The notes: generated from the sequence alone by a model not told the origin. Numbered from the stretch's first letter, positions 16,514-24,307 are shown. The stretch: DNA of 64,000 nucleotides from Microbacterium barkeri (GCF_027921765.1 NZ_BSEJ01000001.1:372001-436000); one strand, 5' to 3'. Program-made: numbers and translations.

Positions 16514-17679
16514 CGCGCGCGCTCCGCCGCGGCGTCCTCGAGGAGGCGCAGAGCGTCGTCGCGCACGGCGGCCACCGGCACATCGGCGACGAACGAGACA
16601 TCGTGCGCGCACCGCTCGGCGGTCCATCCGATCTGTGTCGCGTCCCGCCCGCACACGGGGCAGTGCGTCGTCCACCCCAGCTGCACGCGGTGACGTCCCC
16701 GGCTGAGGGGCCCCGCGTTCACGACGTTGCCGAACCAGTACACCGCGGCGGTCCGGGCGCCGACCGCCTGCGCGAGGTGGCGCGGGCCGCTGTCGTTCCC
16801 GATCACGACCGCGGCGTGGGCGAGGACGCCGGCGAGCGCGCCGAGATCGAGCGCGCCGGACAGGTCCCGCACGCGGTCGGACCGCGCGTCGACCGCGGCG
16901 GCGATGCGACCGCACAGATGGGCGTCCTCGCCATCGCCGACGAGGACCACGCGGGCTCCCGCGCCCACGAGCGCGGCGGCGACGGCGGCGAAGCGCTCGG
17001 CGGGCCATCGGCGTCGCGGGTCCGTCGCGCCGGGATGGATCACGGCGACGGGGCGATCCGCTCCGCACCGCTCCGCGGCGTGGGCGCGCTCGCGCGCGGA
17101 CGTGCCGAGGCGCGGCTCGAGAGCGACCGGCGCGGCGCCGGCGAGGCCGGCGACCTCGAGGCCGCGGAGCATCTCGTGCTGGTAGTAGACGTAGTCGATC
17201 GTGCGCTCGAGCGGCGCGGCATCGTCCGTGCGCGTGCCGACCGTGTGCCGCGCTCCGAGCGACAGCAGGAACGGGTTGGAGAAGCGCCCTCCCCCGTGCA
17301 GCTGGACGGCCAGATCCCACCCTTCCTCCCGCTGCTCGGCCGCGAACCGCTCGATCTCCCGGACGTCCGCCGCGACGTCGGGCGCCGCGCCCACGCCCGG
17401 GATCGCCGGCAGGACGCGCACGCGATGCGGCGCGCCGTCGCGCCCCGGCAGGAGGGCGCGCGCGACGGGCGCGCCGAGCAGCGTCACCTCGGCCTCGCGA
17501 TACGACGCCATGAGCGCCTGCATCGCCGGCACGGCGAAGAGGAGGTCGCCGAGGCCGCCCGCGCGCAGCACGGCGATGCGCCGCACGCCGGCGAATCGGT
17601 CGCGCGGCGGCGCGACCGCCGGAGCGGGTGCCGCGGGGCGGGCGCCCAGCGGATCGGCGAGCGCTGTCTCCGGCGTCAT
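16510..17679 (-). CDS. Glycosyltransferase family 9 (heptosyltransferase-like), copy 3
   Basis: A 389-residue GT9 enzyme with a 28-residue Ala/Pro-rich N-terminal extension. It has 'RIAVLRAGGLGDLLFAVPAMQALMASY', 'VAVIHPGATDPRRRWPAERF' and 'VVIGNDSGPRHLAQAVGARTAAVYWFG', plus the cysteine pair 'HCPVCGRDATQIGW' that resembles a small zinc-binding site. A donor of activated heptose type is expected. The ATG at 17679 has AAGGAG 8 nt upstream. It faces the main sugar operon and is divergent from the aldehyde dehydrogenase operon; a SigB/SigF-type promoter lies at 17723-17747 on its strand. Confidence 0.88.
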   Translation of the reverse strand: MTPETALADPLGARPAAPAPAVAPPRDRFAGVRRIAVLRAGGLGDLLFAVPAMQALMASYREAEVTLLGAPVARALLPGRDGAPHRVRVLPAIPGVGAAPDVAADVREIERFAAEQREEGWDLAVQLHGGGRFSNPFLLSLGARHTVGTRTDDAAPLERTIDYVYYQHEMLRGLEVAGLAGAAPVALEPRLGTSARERAHAAERCGADRPVAVIHPGATDPRRRWPAERFAAVAAALVGAGARVVLVGDGEDAHLCGRIAAAVDARSDRVRDLSGALDLGALAGVLAHAAVVIGNDSGPRHLAQAVGARTAAVYWFGNVVNAGPLSRGRHRVQLGWTTHCPVCGRDATQIGWTAERCAHDVSFVADVPVAAVRDDALRLLEDAAAERAR

Positions 17680-17722
17680 GTGCGGCTCCTTCTCGTTCGG
17701 CAGGGTTCCTCTCCTCCTTCCG

Positions 17723-17747
17723 TTCCCCCGGGCCGCGCACGGCAAAC
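17723..17747 (-). promoter_or_regulatory. SigB/SigF-type promoter for GT9 copy 3, GTTT-N15-GGGGAA
   Basis: Read on the minus strand, GTTT (17747-17744) is followed after 15 nt by GGGGAA (17728-17723). Both boxes and the spacing equal those at 9804-9828 (both continue as GTTTGCC). The start codon is 44 nt downstream with a good ribosome binding site. Confidence 0.5.
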
Positions 17748-17760
17748 CCCGGCGAGCGCG

Positions 17761-17788
17761 GTGTGTGAACGCGCGGCGCAGTGGGTAC
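17761..17788 (+). promoter_or_regulatory. SigF-type promoter for the aldehyde dehydrogenase operon
   Basis: GTGTGTG at 17761-17767 and GGGTAC at 17783-17788 are spaced 15-17 nt apart depending on the register, close to the SigF consensus GGTTT-N15-17-GGGTA. The ATG at 17827 follows with GGAAGGAG as its ribosome binding site. It overlaps no other gene and lies in the divergent spacer with the GT9 copy 3 promoter. Confidence 0.45.
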
Positions 17789-17826
17789 GTGGGGAGGAGG
17801 AGCACGCGAGCGGAAGGAGCAGGACG

Positions 17827-19203
17827 ATGAGCAGCGACACAGCCATCCGGGCGCGAGACGAGATCGTGATCAGGGATCCGCGCGACGGAACGGTGACCGG
17901 GTCGGTGCCCGTCGCCGATGTCGCGGAGGTCCGTGCCGCCGTCGCGAGGGCGAGGGCCGCGCAGCCCGCCTGGCGCGCGACCCCGGCCGCCGAGCGAGGT
18001 CGAGCGCTGCGGGCCGCCGCGCACGCGCTCGCTGAACGCGGCGCGGAGCTCGCGGAGGTCGAGCAGCGCGACAACGGGCGTCTGCGCGCCGATGCCGACG
18101 GCGGCATCGCGGCGGCCGTCGACACGCTCCTGCAGTATGCCGAGAGCGCTCCGCTGCACCGCGGCCGCAGCCTCCGCGGCGCCCCCGACGCGCTCGACCT
18201 CACGCGCGCGGAGCCGCGCGGCGTGGTGGCCGCCGTCACGCCGTGGAACGATCCCATCGCCGTGGCCGCCGGCCTCATCGGCGCCGCCGTCGCGACGGGC
18301 AACACCGTCGTCCACAAGCCGAGCGAGCGCTGCCCGCACGCCGGGCGCCTGCTCGGCGAGATCCTCGCCGCCGCCCTTCCCCCGGATGTGTTCGTGACCG
18401 TGCTCGGGGGCGCCGACGTGGGCGAGGCGCTGGTCAGCTCGCCCGGGGTCGACGTCGTGGCGCATGTCGGGTCGACGGCTGCGGGCGAGCGCATCGCGCG
18501 CATGACGGCGCTGACGGGCGCGCACCTCGTGCGCGAGAACGGCGGCAACGACGCGCTCATCGTCGACGCCGACGTCGACCCGCGCTGGGCGGCGGCCCAG
18601 GCGGCACTCGGGGCGTTCGCGAACAGCGGCCAGATCTGCACGGCCGTCGAGCGCATCTTCGTGCACCGTGCGGTCGCGCAGGAGTTCACGAGCGCCCTCG
18701 TGGCGGAGGCGGAGAGCCGGACCCTCGCGCCGCTCGTCGACGCGCGGATGCGCGACGAGGTGCATGCGCAGGTGACGGCGTCGCTCGCCGACGGCGCCCG
18801 GGCCCTCACCGGCGGGACGATGCCGGACGGCCCGGGCTTCCGCTACCCCGCGACCGTCCTCGTCGGCTGCACGCCCGACACCGCGGTCTTCCGCCAGGAG
18901 ACCTTCGGCCCGGTCGCCCCGGTCATGGTCGTGGACGACTTCGACTCGGCTCTGCGCCACGCCGTGCAGGACGCGTACGGTCTGGCCGCGACCGTGCTCA
19001 CGGGCGACATCGCGCACGCGCATCGCGCGATCGACGCGCTGCCGGTCGGCACCGTGAAGATCAACGCCGTCTTCGGCGGAGCTCCGGGCGGCTCCGCCCA
19101 GCCGCGCGGCCGCAGCGGCTCCGGCTTCGGGTACGGACCGGAGCTCCTCGACGAGATGACGAGCGTCAAGGTCGTCCACATGGCACCGGCGGTGACGCGG
19201 TGA
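17827..19203 (+). CDS. Aldehyde dehydrogenase family protein
   Basis: A 458-residue NAD(P)-dependent aldehyde dehydrogenase. Features: 'PRGVVAAVTPWNDPIAVAAGLIGAAVATGNTVVHKPSE' (cofactor site), the catalytic Glu in 'HLVRENGGNDALIV', the catalytic Cys in 'FANSGQICTAVERIFV', and 'QETFGPVAPVMVV' near the end. The length is slightly shorter than the usual 475-500. The substrate is not evident. Its stop overlaps the GTG of the second HldE-like gene (GTGA), which ties it tightly to sugar metabolism; oxidation of a sugar-derived aldehyde is one possibility. Confidence 0.88.
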   Translation: MSSDTAIRARDEIVIRDPRDGTVTGSVPVADVAEVRAAVARARAAQPAWRATPAAERGRALRAAAHALAERGAELAEVEQRDNGRLRADADGGIAAAVDTLLQYAESAPLHRGRSLRGAPDALDLTRAEPRGVVAAVTPWNDPIAVAAGLIGAAVATGNTVVHKPSERCPHAGRLLGEILAAALPPDVFVTVLGGADVGEALVSSPGVDVVAHVGSTAAGERIARMTALTGAHLVRENGGNDALIVDADVDPRWAAAQAALGAFANSGQICTAVERIFVHRAVAQEFTSALVAEAESRTLAPLVDARMRDEVHAQVTASLADGARALTGGTMPDGPGFRYPATVLVGCTPDTAVFRQETFGPVAPVMVVDDFDSALRHAVQDAYGLAATVLTGDIAHAHRAIDALPVGTVKINAVFGGAPGGSAQPRGRSGSGFGYGPELLDEMTSVKVVHMAPAVTR

Positions 19204-20687
19204 ACGCGCTCGACGCCCTCGCCGCGATCCGCGACCGTGCGCCGCGCGTGACGGTCATCGGCGACTTCCTCCTCGACGGCTGGTGGAGCGGCGGCATCTC
19301 GCGGCTCGCCCGCGAAGCGCCGGCGCCCGTCGTCGAGGTCGCCGAGCGCGCCTGGGCGCCCGGCGGCGCCGCCAACACCGCGATGAACCTCGCCGCGCTC
19401 GGCGCCCGCGTGAGCGCCGTGGGGCTCATCGGCGCCGACCACGCAGGGCGGCTGCTGCGCGAGCGGCTCGCCGCGGCCGGCATCGACACGGCGCAACTGC
19501 GCGAGGTGGCCGATGCGCGGACGACGACGAAGATCCGCGTCGTGTCGGGCGATCAGGTGATGCTGCGTCTCGACGAGACCCAGGATTCACCGTGGCCGGC
19601 GGATGCCCTCGCTCGTCTCGTCGAGGATGCGCGCCACGCGAGCGCGGACGCGGACGCGCAGCTCATCTGCGACTACGCGTCGACCCTCCTCGCCGACGAG
19701 GTCGTCGAGGCGCTGGCTCGGCTGCCGCGGCCGCCTCTGCGCGTCGTCGACGCGCACGATGCGGCGCGCTGGCGGCGAGCCGAACCGGACGTGATCACGC
19801 CCAACGCCGCGGAGGCCGAGCGCCTCGTCGGAGCCGAGCTCGGCACGGGCGAGGAGCGGGTCGAGCGGGCCGCCGCCGTGGCCGACCGGCTGCGCGCGGC
19901 GGCGGGCGCGGGCGCCGCTGTCGTCACGCTCGACCGCAGCGGGACGGTGCTCCTGCGCCCCGGCCATCCGCCCGTCCGCACGCGCGCGCACCCGACGCCG
20001 GAGAAGCAGGCGTCGGGCGCAGGCGACGTGTTCGTGGCCGCGCTCACGGTCGCCGTGGCCTCGGGAGCGCCCCTGCCCGTCGCGACGGAGCTCGCGCAGG
20101 CCGCGGCCGACGTCGCGGTGAGGAAGCCCGGGACCTGCGTGTGCTCCCTCGACGAGCTCGCGGCCTGGGCGGGCCGCCCGTCGGATGCGGCTCTCGATGC
20201 GGACGAGCTCGCCGAGCGCATCGCGGCGCACCGGCGAGCCGGCGAGCGGGTCGTCTTCACCAACGGGTGCTTCGACGTCCTGCACCGCGGCCACACGAGC
20301 TACCTCCGCCAGGCCAGGCGCCTCGGCGACGTGCTCGTCGTGGCGGTGAACGGCGACGCGTCCGTGCGACGGCTCAAGGGGCCCGGCCGCCCGGTCAACA
20401 GCGCCTCGGACCGCGCGAACGTCCTCACAGCCCTCGAGTGCGTCGACTACGTGACGGTCTTCGACGAGGACACGCCCGCCGCGCTCATCCGGCGTCTGCG
20501 CCCGGACGTGTACGCGAAGGGCGGCGACTACACGCCGGAGATGCTGGCCGAGACCGCCGACGTGCACGCGGTCGGCGGAGAGGTCGCGATCCTCGACTAC
20601 GTCTCCGATCACTCGACGACCGAGATCATCGGACGGATCCGGTCCCGCCCCGCGCCGGCGGATCTGGCTCGCGAGGGGCGGCGCTGA
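19200..20687 (+). CDS. HldE-like bifunctional heptose kinase / nucleotidyltransferase, copy 2
   Basis: A 495-residue HldE-type enzyme and the more canonical of the two copies. The N-terminal PfkB kinase has 'VTVIGDFLLDGWWSGGISRLAREAPAPVVEV', 'WAPGGAANTAMNLAALGA' and 'KQASGAGDVFVAALTVAV'. The C-terminal nucleotidyltransferase has 'VVFTNGCFDVLHRGHTSYLRQARRLGD' (HxGH near residue 361), 'VNGDASVRRLKGPGRPVN' and 'VYAKGGDYTPEMLAET'. It should make ADP-activated heptose from heptose 7-phosphate with the help of a GmhB phosphatase. It starts with a GTG overlapping the dehydrogenase stop, and its TGA overlaps the next ATG by one base. Confidence 0.9.
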   Translation: MNALDALAAIRDRAPRVTVIGDFLLDGWWSGGISRLAREAPAPVVEVAERAWAPGGAANTAMNLAALGARVSAVGLIGADHAGRLLRERLAAAGIDTAQLREVADARTTTKIRVVSGDQVMLRLDETQDSPWPADALARLVEDARHASADADAQLICDYASTLLADEVVEALARLPRPPLRVVDAHDAARWRRAEPDVITPNAAEAERLVGAELGTGEERVERAAAVADRLRAAAGAGAAVVTLDRSGTVLLRPGHPPVRTRAHPTPEKQASGAGDVFVAALTVAVASGAPLPVATELAQAAADVAVRKPGTCVCSLDELAAWAGRPSDAALDADELAERIAAHRRAGERVVFTNGCFDVLHRGHTSYLRQARRLGDVLVVAVNGDASVRRLKGPGRPVNSASDRANVLTALECVDYVTVFDEDTPAALIRRLRPDVYAKGGDYTPEMLAETADVHAVGGEVAILDYVSDHSTTEIIGRIRSRPAPADLAREGRR

Positions 20688-21709
20688 TGCGGAGCAGACG
20701 CGGAGCGGCGCGGTGGGCCCTCTCATCGCAGCCCGCGCCGCCGGCCGTCGACGTGCTGGTCCCCACCGCCGGCCGCACGTCGGCGCTCGCCGTGACGCTC
20801 GCCGGCCTCGCCGCGCAGGACGACCCGGCCTTCCGGGTGATCGTGAGCGACCAGTCGCCCTCCGCGCCTGTCGACGCAGACCCCGCCGTGCGCGCGATGG
20901 TCCGCGTCCTCCGGGCCCAGGGGCGCGAGGTCGTGCTGCTTCGTCACCTCCCCCGCCGCGGGATGGCAGAGCAGCGCCAGTTCCTGCTCGACACGTCCCG
21001 CGCGCCGCGGGTGCTCTTCCTCGACGACGACGTATGGCTCGAGCCGGGCGCGCTGGAGCGGCTCGACGCCGCACTGACCGAGTCGGGCGGCGGCTTCGCG
21101 GGGTACGCGGTGCAGGGACTGTCGCATCTCGACGACGTGCGCCCGCACGAGCGCGAGGCGTTCGAGCCGTGGGGGCCGGCGGGCGTGCGTCCCGAGCGGA
21201 TGCGCCGCGGCGCACCGGGCTTCGAGCGGTGGCGTCTGCATAACGCCGCGAACATGGCGCACGAGGCCGCCGATCGCGGGCTCGACGACGACGCGCGGCT
21301 GGCCTACCGCATCGCATGGGTCGGCGGGTGCGTGCTCTTCGAGCGCGCGGAGCTGCTCGCCGCCGGCGGGTTCCGCTTCTGGCGCGACCTGCCGTCGGCG
21401 CACGCGGGCGAGGACGTCGTGGCGCAGTGGCGCGTCATGGAGCGTGCGGGCGGCGCCGGCGTGCTGCCGAGCGGGGCCGTCCACCTCGAGGCCCCCACCA
21501 CCGTCGTCGACCGCGGGACGGAGGCGAGCGAGATCGTCTTCGCGGGCGAGTCGGCGCAGCAGGGCCCCGCGGGGCCCGAACGAGAGAGGAGAGAGAAGGA
21601 TGAGCGACACGCCAGGCCCCATCCAGGTGCAGAAGTTCCTGGGCGGCATCGACTATCCCGCGAGCAAGGAGGACATCCTCGCATCGGCGCGGGACGCGGG
21701 CGCGGATGA
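20687..21709 (+). CDS. Glycosyltransferase family 2 with an unusual 3' overlap
   Basis: A 340-residue GT-A enzyme. The nucleotide-binding 'VDVLVPTAGRTSALAVTLAGLAAQ' is followed by 'RVLFLDDDVWLEPGALERLD' (the DxD-like metal site near residues 112-114) and 'WVGGCVLFERAELLAAGGFRFW', all typical of GT2. The last about 40 codons ('RHARPHPGAEVPGRHRLSREQG...') are Arg/His/Pro-rich and read through the start of the DUF2795 gene in another frame, overlapping it by 110 bp. That tail looks like out-of-frame sequence, so the natural stop may have been lost or a sequencing frameshift may lie near 21560-21600. The start overlaps the HldE stop by one base. Confidence 0.8.
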   Translation: MRSRRGAARWALSSQPAPPAVDVLVPTAGRTSALAVTLAGLAAQDDPAFRVIVSDQSPSAPVDADPAVRAMVRVLRAQGREVVLLRHLPRRGMAEQRQFLLDTSRAPRVLFLDDDVWLEPGALERLDAALTESGGGFAGYAVQGLSHLDDVRPHEREAFEPWGPAGVRPERMRRGAPGFERWRLHNAANMAHEAADRGLDDDARLAYRIAWVGGCVLFERAELLAAGGFRFWRDLPSAHAGEDVVAQWRVMERAGGAGVLPSGAVHLEAPTTVVDRGTEASEIVFAGESAQQGPAGPERERREKDERHARPHPGAEVPGRHRLSREQGGHPRIGAGRGRG

Positions 21710-21797
21710 CGCCGTGCTCGATGCGCTCGGCCGCATCCCCGATCGCGAGTACGACGCGCCGACGGCCGTCAACTCGGCCGTGAGCGACGCGGAGTGA
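21600..21797 (+). CDS. DUF2795-domain small protein
   Basis: A 65-residue protein: 'MSDTPGPIQVQKFLGGIDYPASKEDILASARDAGADDAVLDALGRIPDREYDAPTAVNSAVSD...'. The 'QKFLGGIDYPASKEDILxxAR' and 'VLDALGRIPDREYDAPTAVN' halves are the DUF2795 signature, often found in stress-related actinobacterial and haloarchaeal proteins; function unknown. GAGAGGAGAGAGAAGG directly before the ATG gives good translation initiation. Its first 110 bases lie inside the upstream glycosyltransferase frame. Confidence 0.85.
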   Translation: MSDTPGPIQVQKFLGGIDYPASKEDILASARDAGADDAVLDALGRIPDREYDAPTAVNSAVSDAE

Positions 21798-21800
21798 CGC

Positions 21801-21832
21801 GAGGGGGGCGCCGGCCGACGTCGGCGCTCCCT
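21801..21832. terminator. Probable terminator after the DUF2795 gene
   Basis: GAGGG..GCGCCG and CGGCGCTCCCTC can pair across a short loop with one imperfection (about 21801-21832), just after the DUF2795 stop at 21797. Confidence 0.45.
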
Positions 21833-21852
21833 CTCCGCTCGGCCCCATGAGG

Positions 21853-21870
21853 CATAGACTGCGGTCTATG
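21853..21870 (+). promoter_or_regulatory. ArsR-type operator overlapping promoter and start codon (CATAGAC-N4-GTCTATG)
   Basis: An inverted repeat CATAGAC TGCG GTCTATG. Its second arm ends exactly with the ATG at 21868, and TAGACT (21855-21860) within it is a -10 box 7 nt from that ATG. An identical palindrome with a different 4-nt centre is at 22748-22765, before the next arsC. Binding by the fusion protein's own ArsR domain would block transcription of both. Confidence 0.75.
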
Positions 21871-22752
21871 CCCGCCGCGACCTCCCCCGCTCTCCTCGCG
21901 ACGGTCGCCGACCCGACGCGCGCCCGGATCATCCGGCTCATTCTCGACTCCCCCGAGGGCCGCGTGAGCGTGACCGAGCTCGCCGTCGAGCTCCGACTGC
22001 GCCAGCCGACCGTCAGCCACCACATGCGCGCGCTCGCGTCGGCGGGCGTCGTCGAGCGGCGGCAGGAGGGACGGCGGGCGTGGTTCTCGCTCGCACCGGG
22101 TCGCGTCGATGAGGTGATCGGCCTCGTGGGCCAAGCCCCCGCCGCCGGCCCGGACCTCGAGCGCATCGCCGCGGACCTCACCGAGCGGTACCAGGGCGTG
22201 CACGGCGCCGAGACCGTGTCGCTCTTCGTGCGGACGAGCCATGAGCTCCTCCGCCGACAGGAGCGCACGCCGGCCCGCCTCGCCTCGCGGGTGTCGGCCC
22301 TCGCCGTCGAGCGCCTCGACGCGCTCACGCGCTCCCGATCCGTCGACCGCGGCGTGCCCGAGGTGCTCTTCGTCTGCGTGCGCAACGCGGGCCGCTCGCA
22401 GCTCGCCGCGGCGATCCTGCGGCATCTCGCCGGCGACCGGGTCCGCGCCCGGACGGCCGGCTCCGAGCCGGCCGAGGAGGTCAAGGCGCACGTCGTCGCG
22501 GTGCTCGACGAGATCGGCGTGCCGCTGGGCGACGAGTTCCCCAAGCCGCTGACCGCGGAGGCCCTGCGCGCGGCCGACGTCGTCGTCACGATGGGGTGCG
22601 GCGACGCGTGCCCCGTGCTCCCGGGCAAGACCTACCTCGACTGGCCGCTCGACGATCCCGCCGACCAGCCGCTCCCGCGCGTCCGGGCCATCCGCGACGA
22701 GATCGAGCGCCGCGTGCGCGGTCTTCTCGGGGATCTCCTTCCCATCACATAG
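21868..22752 (+). CDS. ArsR regulator fused to an ArsC-type (low-molecular-weight phosphatase) arsenate reductase
   Basis: A 294-residue fusion. Residues 1-85 are an ArsR winged HTH ('ARIIRLILDSPEGRVSVTELAVELRLRQPTVSHHMRALASAGVVERRQEG'), 90-160 a helical linker, and 165-294 an arsenate-reductase/tyrosine-phosphatase domain with the P-loop Cys170-x5-Arg176 ('CVRNAGRS') and 'MGCGDACPVLPGKTYLDWPLDDP', as in mycothiol-dependent ArsC. The ArsR part contains no cysteine, so metalloid sensing cannot use the usual CVC site; the enzyme domain may be the sensor. ATG 21868 is preferred over 21847: it sits at leaderless distance from a TAGACT box and no ribosome site precedes 21847. Such fusions are known in actinobacteria. 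Confidence 0.88.
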   Translation: MPAATSPALLATVADPTRARIIRLILDSPEGRVSVTELAVELRLRQPTVSHHMRALASAGVVERRQEGRRAWFSLAPGRVDEVIGLVGQAPAAGPDLERIAADLTERYQGVHGAETVSLFVRTSHELLRRQERTPARLASRVSALAVERLDALTRSRSVDRGVPEVLFVCVRNAGRSQLAAAILRHLAGDRVRARTAGSEPAEEVKAHVVAVLDEIGVPLGDEFPKPLTAEALRAADVVVTMGCGDACPVLPGKTYLDWPLDDPADQPLPRVRAIRDEIERRVRGLLGDLLPIT

Positions 22753-22765
22753 ACAACGGTCTATG
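22748..22765 (+). promoter_or_regulatory. Second ArsR-type operator (CATAGAC-N4-GTCTATG)
   Basis: The palindrome CATAGAC AACG GTCTATG overlaps the stop codon of the fusion gene and lies 29 nt before the ATG of the separate arsC. TATGCT (22762-22767) in its right arm can act as a -10 box. The arms equal those at 21853-21870. Confidence 0.75.
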
Positions 22766-22793
22766 CTTTGAGGCGACCCGACCCGGAGGCGCC

Positions 22794-23204
22794 ATGACCG
22801 AGACCACCCGCCCCGCCGTCCTCTTCGTCTGCGTGCACAACGCGGGCCGCTCGCAGATGGCCGCGGGCTATCTGCAGGCGCTCGCGGGCGACCGCATCGA
22901 CGTGCTCTCCGCGGGCTCGGAGCCCAAGGACCAGATCAACCCGGTGGCCGTCGCCGCCATGGCCGAGGAGGGCATCGACATCTCGGCGGCCACCCCGAAT
23001 GTGCTGACCGTCGACGCCGTCCGGGAGTCCGACGTCGTCATCACGATGGGCTGCGGCGACGCCTGCCCGATCTTCCCGGGGAAGCGCTACGAGGACTGGC
23101 AGCTCGACGACCCGGCCGGACAGGGCATCGAGGCGGTCCGGCCGATCCGGGACGAGATCCGGGCGCGCGTCGAGAGCCTCGTCGCGGAGATCGCGCCCGC
23201 CTGA
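22794..23204 (+). CDS. arsC: Arsenate reductase ArsC, mycothiol-dependent type
   Basis: A 136-residue thiol-based arsenate reductase of the LMW-phosphatase fold. The P-loop is Cys13-x5-Arg19 ('CVHNAGRSQMAAGYLQALAG'), followed by 'LSAGSEPKDQINPVAV' and 'VVITMGCGDACPIFPGKRYEDWQLDDP', the exact pattern of corynebacterial ArsC1/ArsC2 enzymes that use mycothiol and mycoredoxin. It would reduce arsenate to arsenite. A GGAGG site precedes the ATG. No arsenite pump (Acr3/ArsB) is adjacent, so export must be encoded elsewhere or the enzyme has another phosphatase role. Confidence 0.92.
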   Translation: MTETTRPAVLFVCVHNAGRSQMAAGYLQALAGDRIDVLSAGSEPKDQINPVAVAAMAEEGIDISAATPNVLTVDAVRESDVVITMGCGDACPIFPGKRYEDWQLDDPAGQGIEAVRPIRDEIRARVESLVAEIAPA

Positions 23205-23307
23205 GAGTGGGCATCATCGAGGACCTCCCGGCCCGCGGCAACCCCCTGTTCGCGGTGTTCCCCCGCGCCTAGTGTGCGGGGGAACGCCGACGACACAGGA
23301 GGTCCAC

Positions 23308-24276
23308 ATGACGCGCTTCGGGTACACGCTGATGACCGAGCAGAGCGGCCCGCGAGAGCTCGTCGCCTACGCGCAGGCCGCGGAGGCGGCGGGGTACGAC
23401 TACCTCGCGTGCAGCGACCACTACTCCCCGTGGCTCGTGAGCCAGGGCCACGCCCCCTACGCGTGGACAGTGCTCGGCGCGGTCGCCCAGGCCACGTCGC
23501 GCGTCGAGCTCATGACGTATGTGACGTGCCCCACGATGCGGTACCACCCCGCCGTGGTCGCGCAGAAGGCCGCGACGATGCAGGTGCTCTCGGACGGGCG
23601 GTTCACGCTCGGCCTGGGATCGGGCGAGAACCTCAACGAGCACGTCGTGGGCGAGGGATGGCCTGCTGTGCACGCGCGCCAGGACATGCTCGCGGAGGCG
23701 ATCGAGATCATCCGCGCGCTGCACACGGGCGACCTCGTGACCTACGAGGGCGAGTGGTTCCGCGTCGACTCCGCACGCGTGTGGGACGCCCCGGACGGCG
23801 GCGTGCCGATCGGCGTCGCGGTGTCCGGAGACAGCTCGGTCGCGGAGTTCGCACCTCTCGCCGACCACCTCATCACGACCGCTCCCGACGCCGACCTCCT
23901 CGCCTCCTGGGACGAGGCTCGGGGAGGCCGCGCATCCCGCAAGATCGGGCAGATCCCGATCTCCTGGGACCCCGACCGAGACGCGGCCGTCGCGCGAGCG
24001 CACGAGCAGTTCCGCTGGTTCGCGGGCGGCTGGGCCGTGAACGCCGACCTGCCCACGCCCGCCGGCTTCGAGGGGGCCAGCGCGTATGTGCGCCCCGAGG
24101 ACGTCGCGGCCTCGATCGCGTGCGGACCCGACCTCGACGCCCTCGCGGAGAGCGTGCGCCCGTTCGTCGACGCCGGCTTCACGGATGTCGCGATCGTCCA
24201 GGTGGGAGACGCTCAGCAGGAGCGCTTCCTCGCCGAGGTCGCGGAGCCGCTGCTCGAGCGACTCCGCGCACTCTGA
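23308..24276 (+). CDS. LLM-class F420-dependent oxidoreductase (TIGR03557-like)
   Basis: A 322-residue luciferase-like TIM-barrel flavin/deazaflavin oxidoreductase. It starts '[39 protein letters not shown]' and has '[50 protein letters not shown]', the pattern of the F420-dependent glucose-6-phosphate dehydrogenase-like branch. The substrate is not known. CAGGAGG precedes the ATG. A TAGTGT -10-like box is at 23270-23275 inside a GTTCCCCCGC/GCGGGGGAAC inverted repeat (23257-23285). Confidence 0.88.
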   Translation: MTRFGYTLMTEQSGPRELVAYAQAAEAAGYDYLACSDHYSPWLVSQGHAPYAWTVLGAVAQATSRVELMTYVTCPTMRYHPAVVAQKAATMQVLSDGRFTLGLGSGENLNEHVVGEGWPAVHARQDMLAEAIEIIRALHTGDLVTYEGEWFRVDSARVWDAPDGGVPIGVAVSGDSSVAEFAPLADHLITTAPDADLLASWDEARGGRASRKIGQIPISWDPDRDAAVARAHEQFRWFAGGWAVNADLPTPAGFEGASAYVRPEDVAASIACGPDLDALAESVRPFVDAGFTDVAIVQVGDAQQERFLAEVAEPLLERLRAL

Positions 24277-24307
24277 CGGTTCCCCGGCAGCGCGGGGCCG
24301 GCGCGGA

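Noticed and set aside
21847..21867. ATG 21847 as start of the ArsR-ArsC fusion
   Set aside because: It has no ribosome site and lies within the operator region; the ATG at 21868 fits a leaderless -10.
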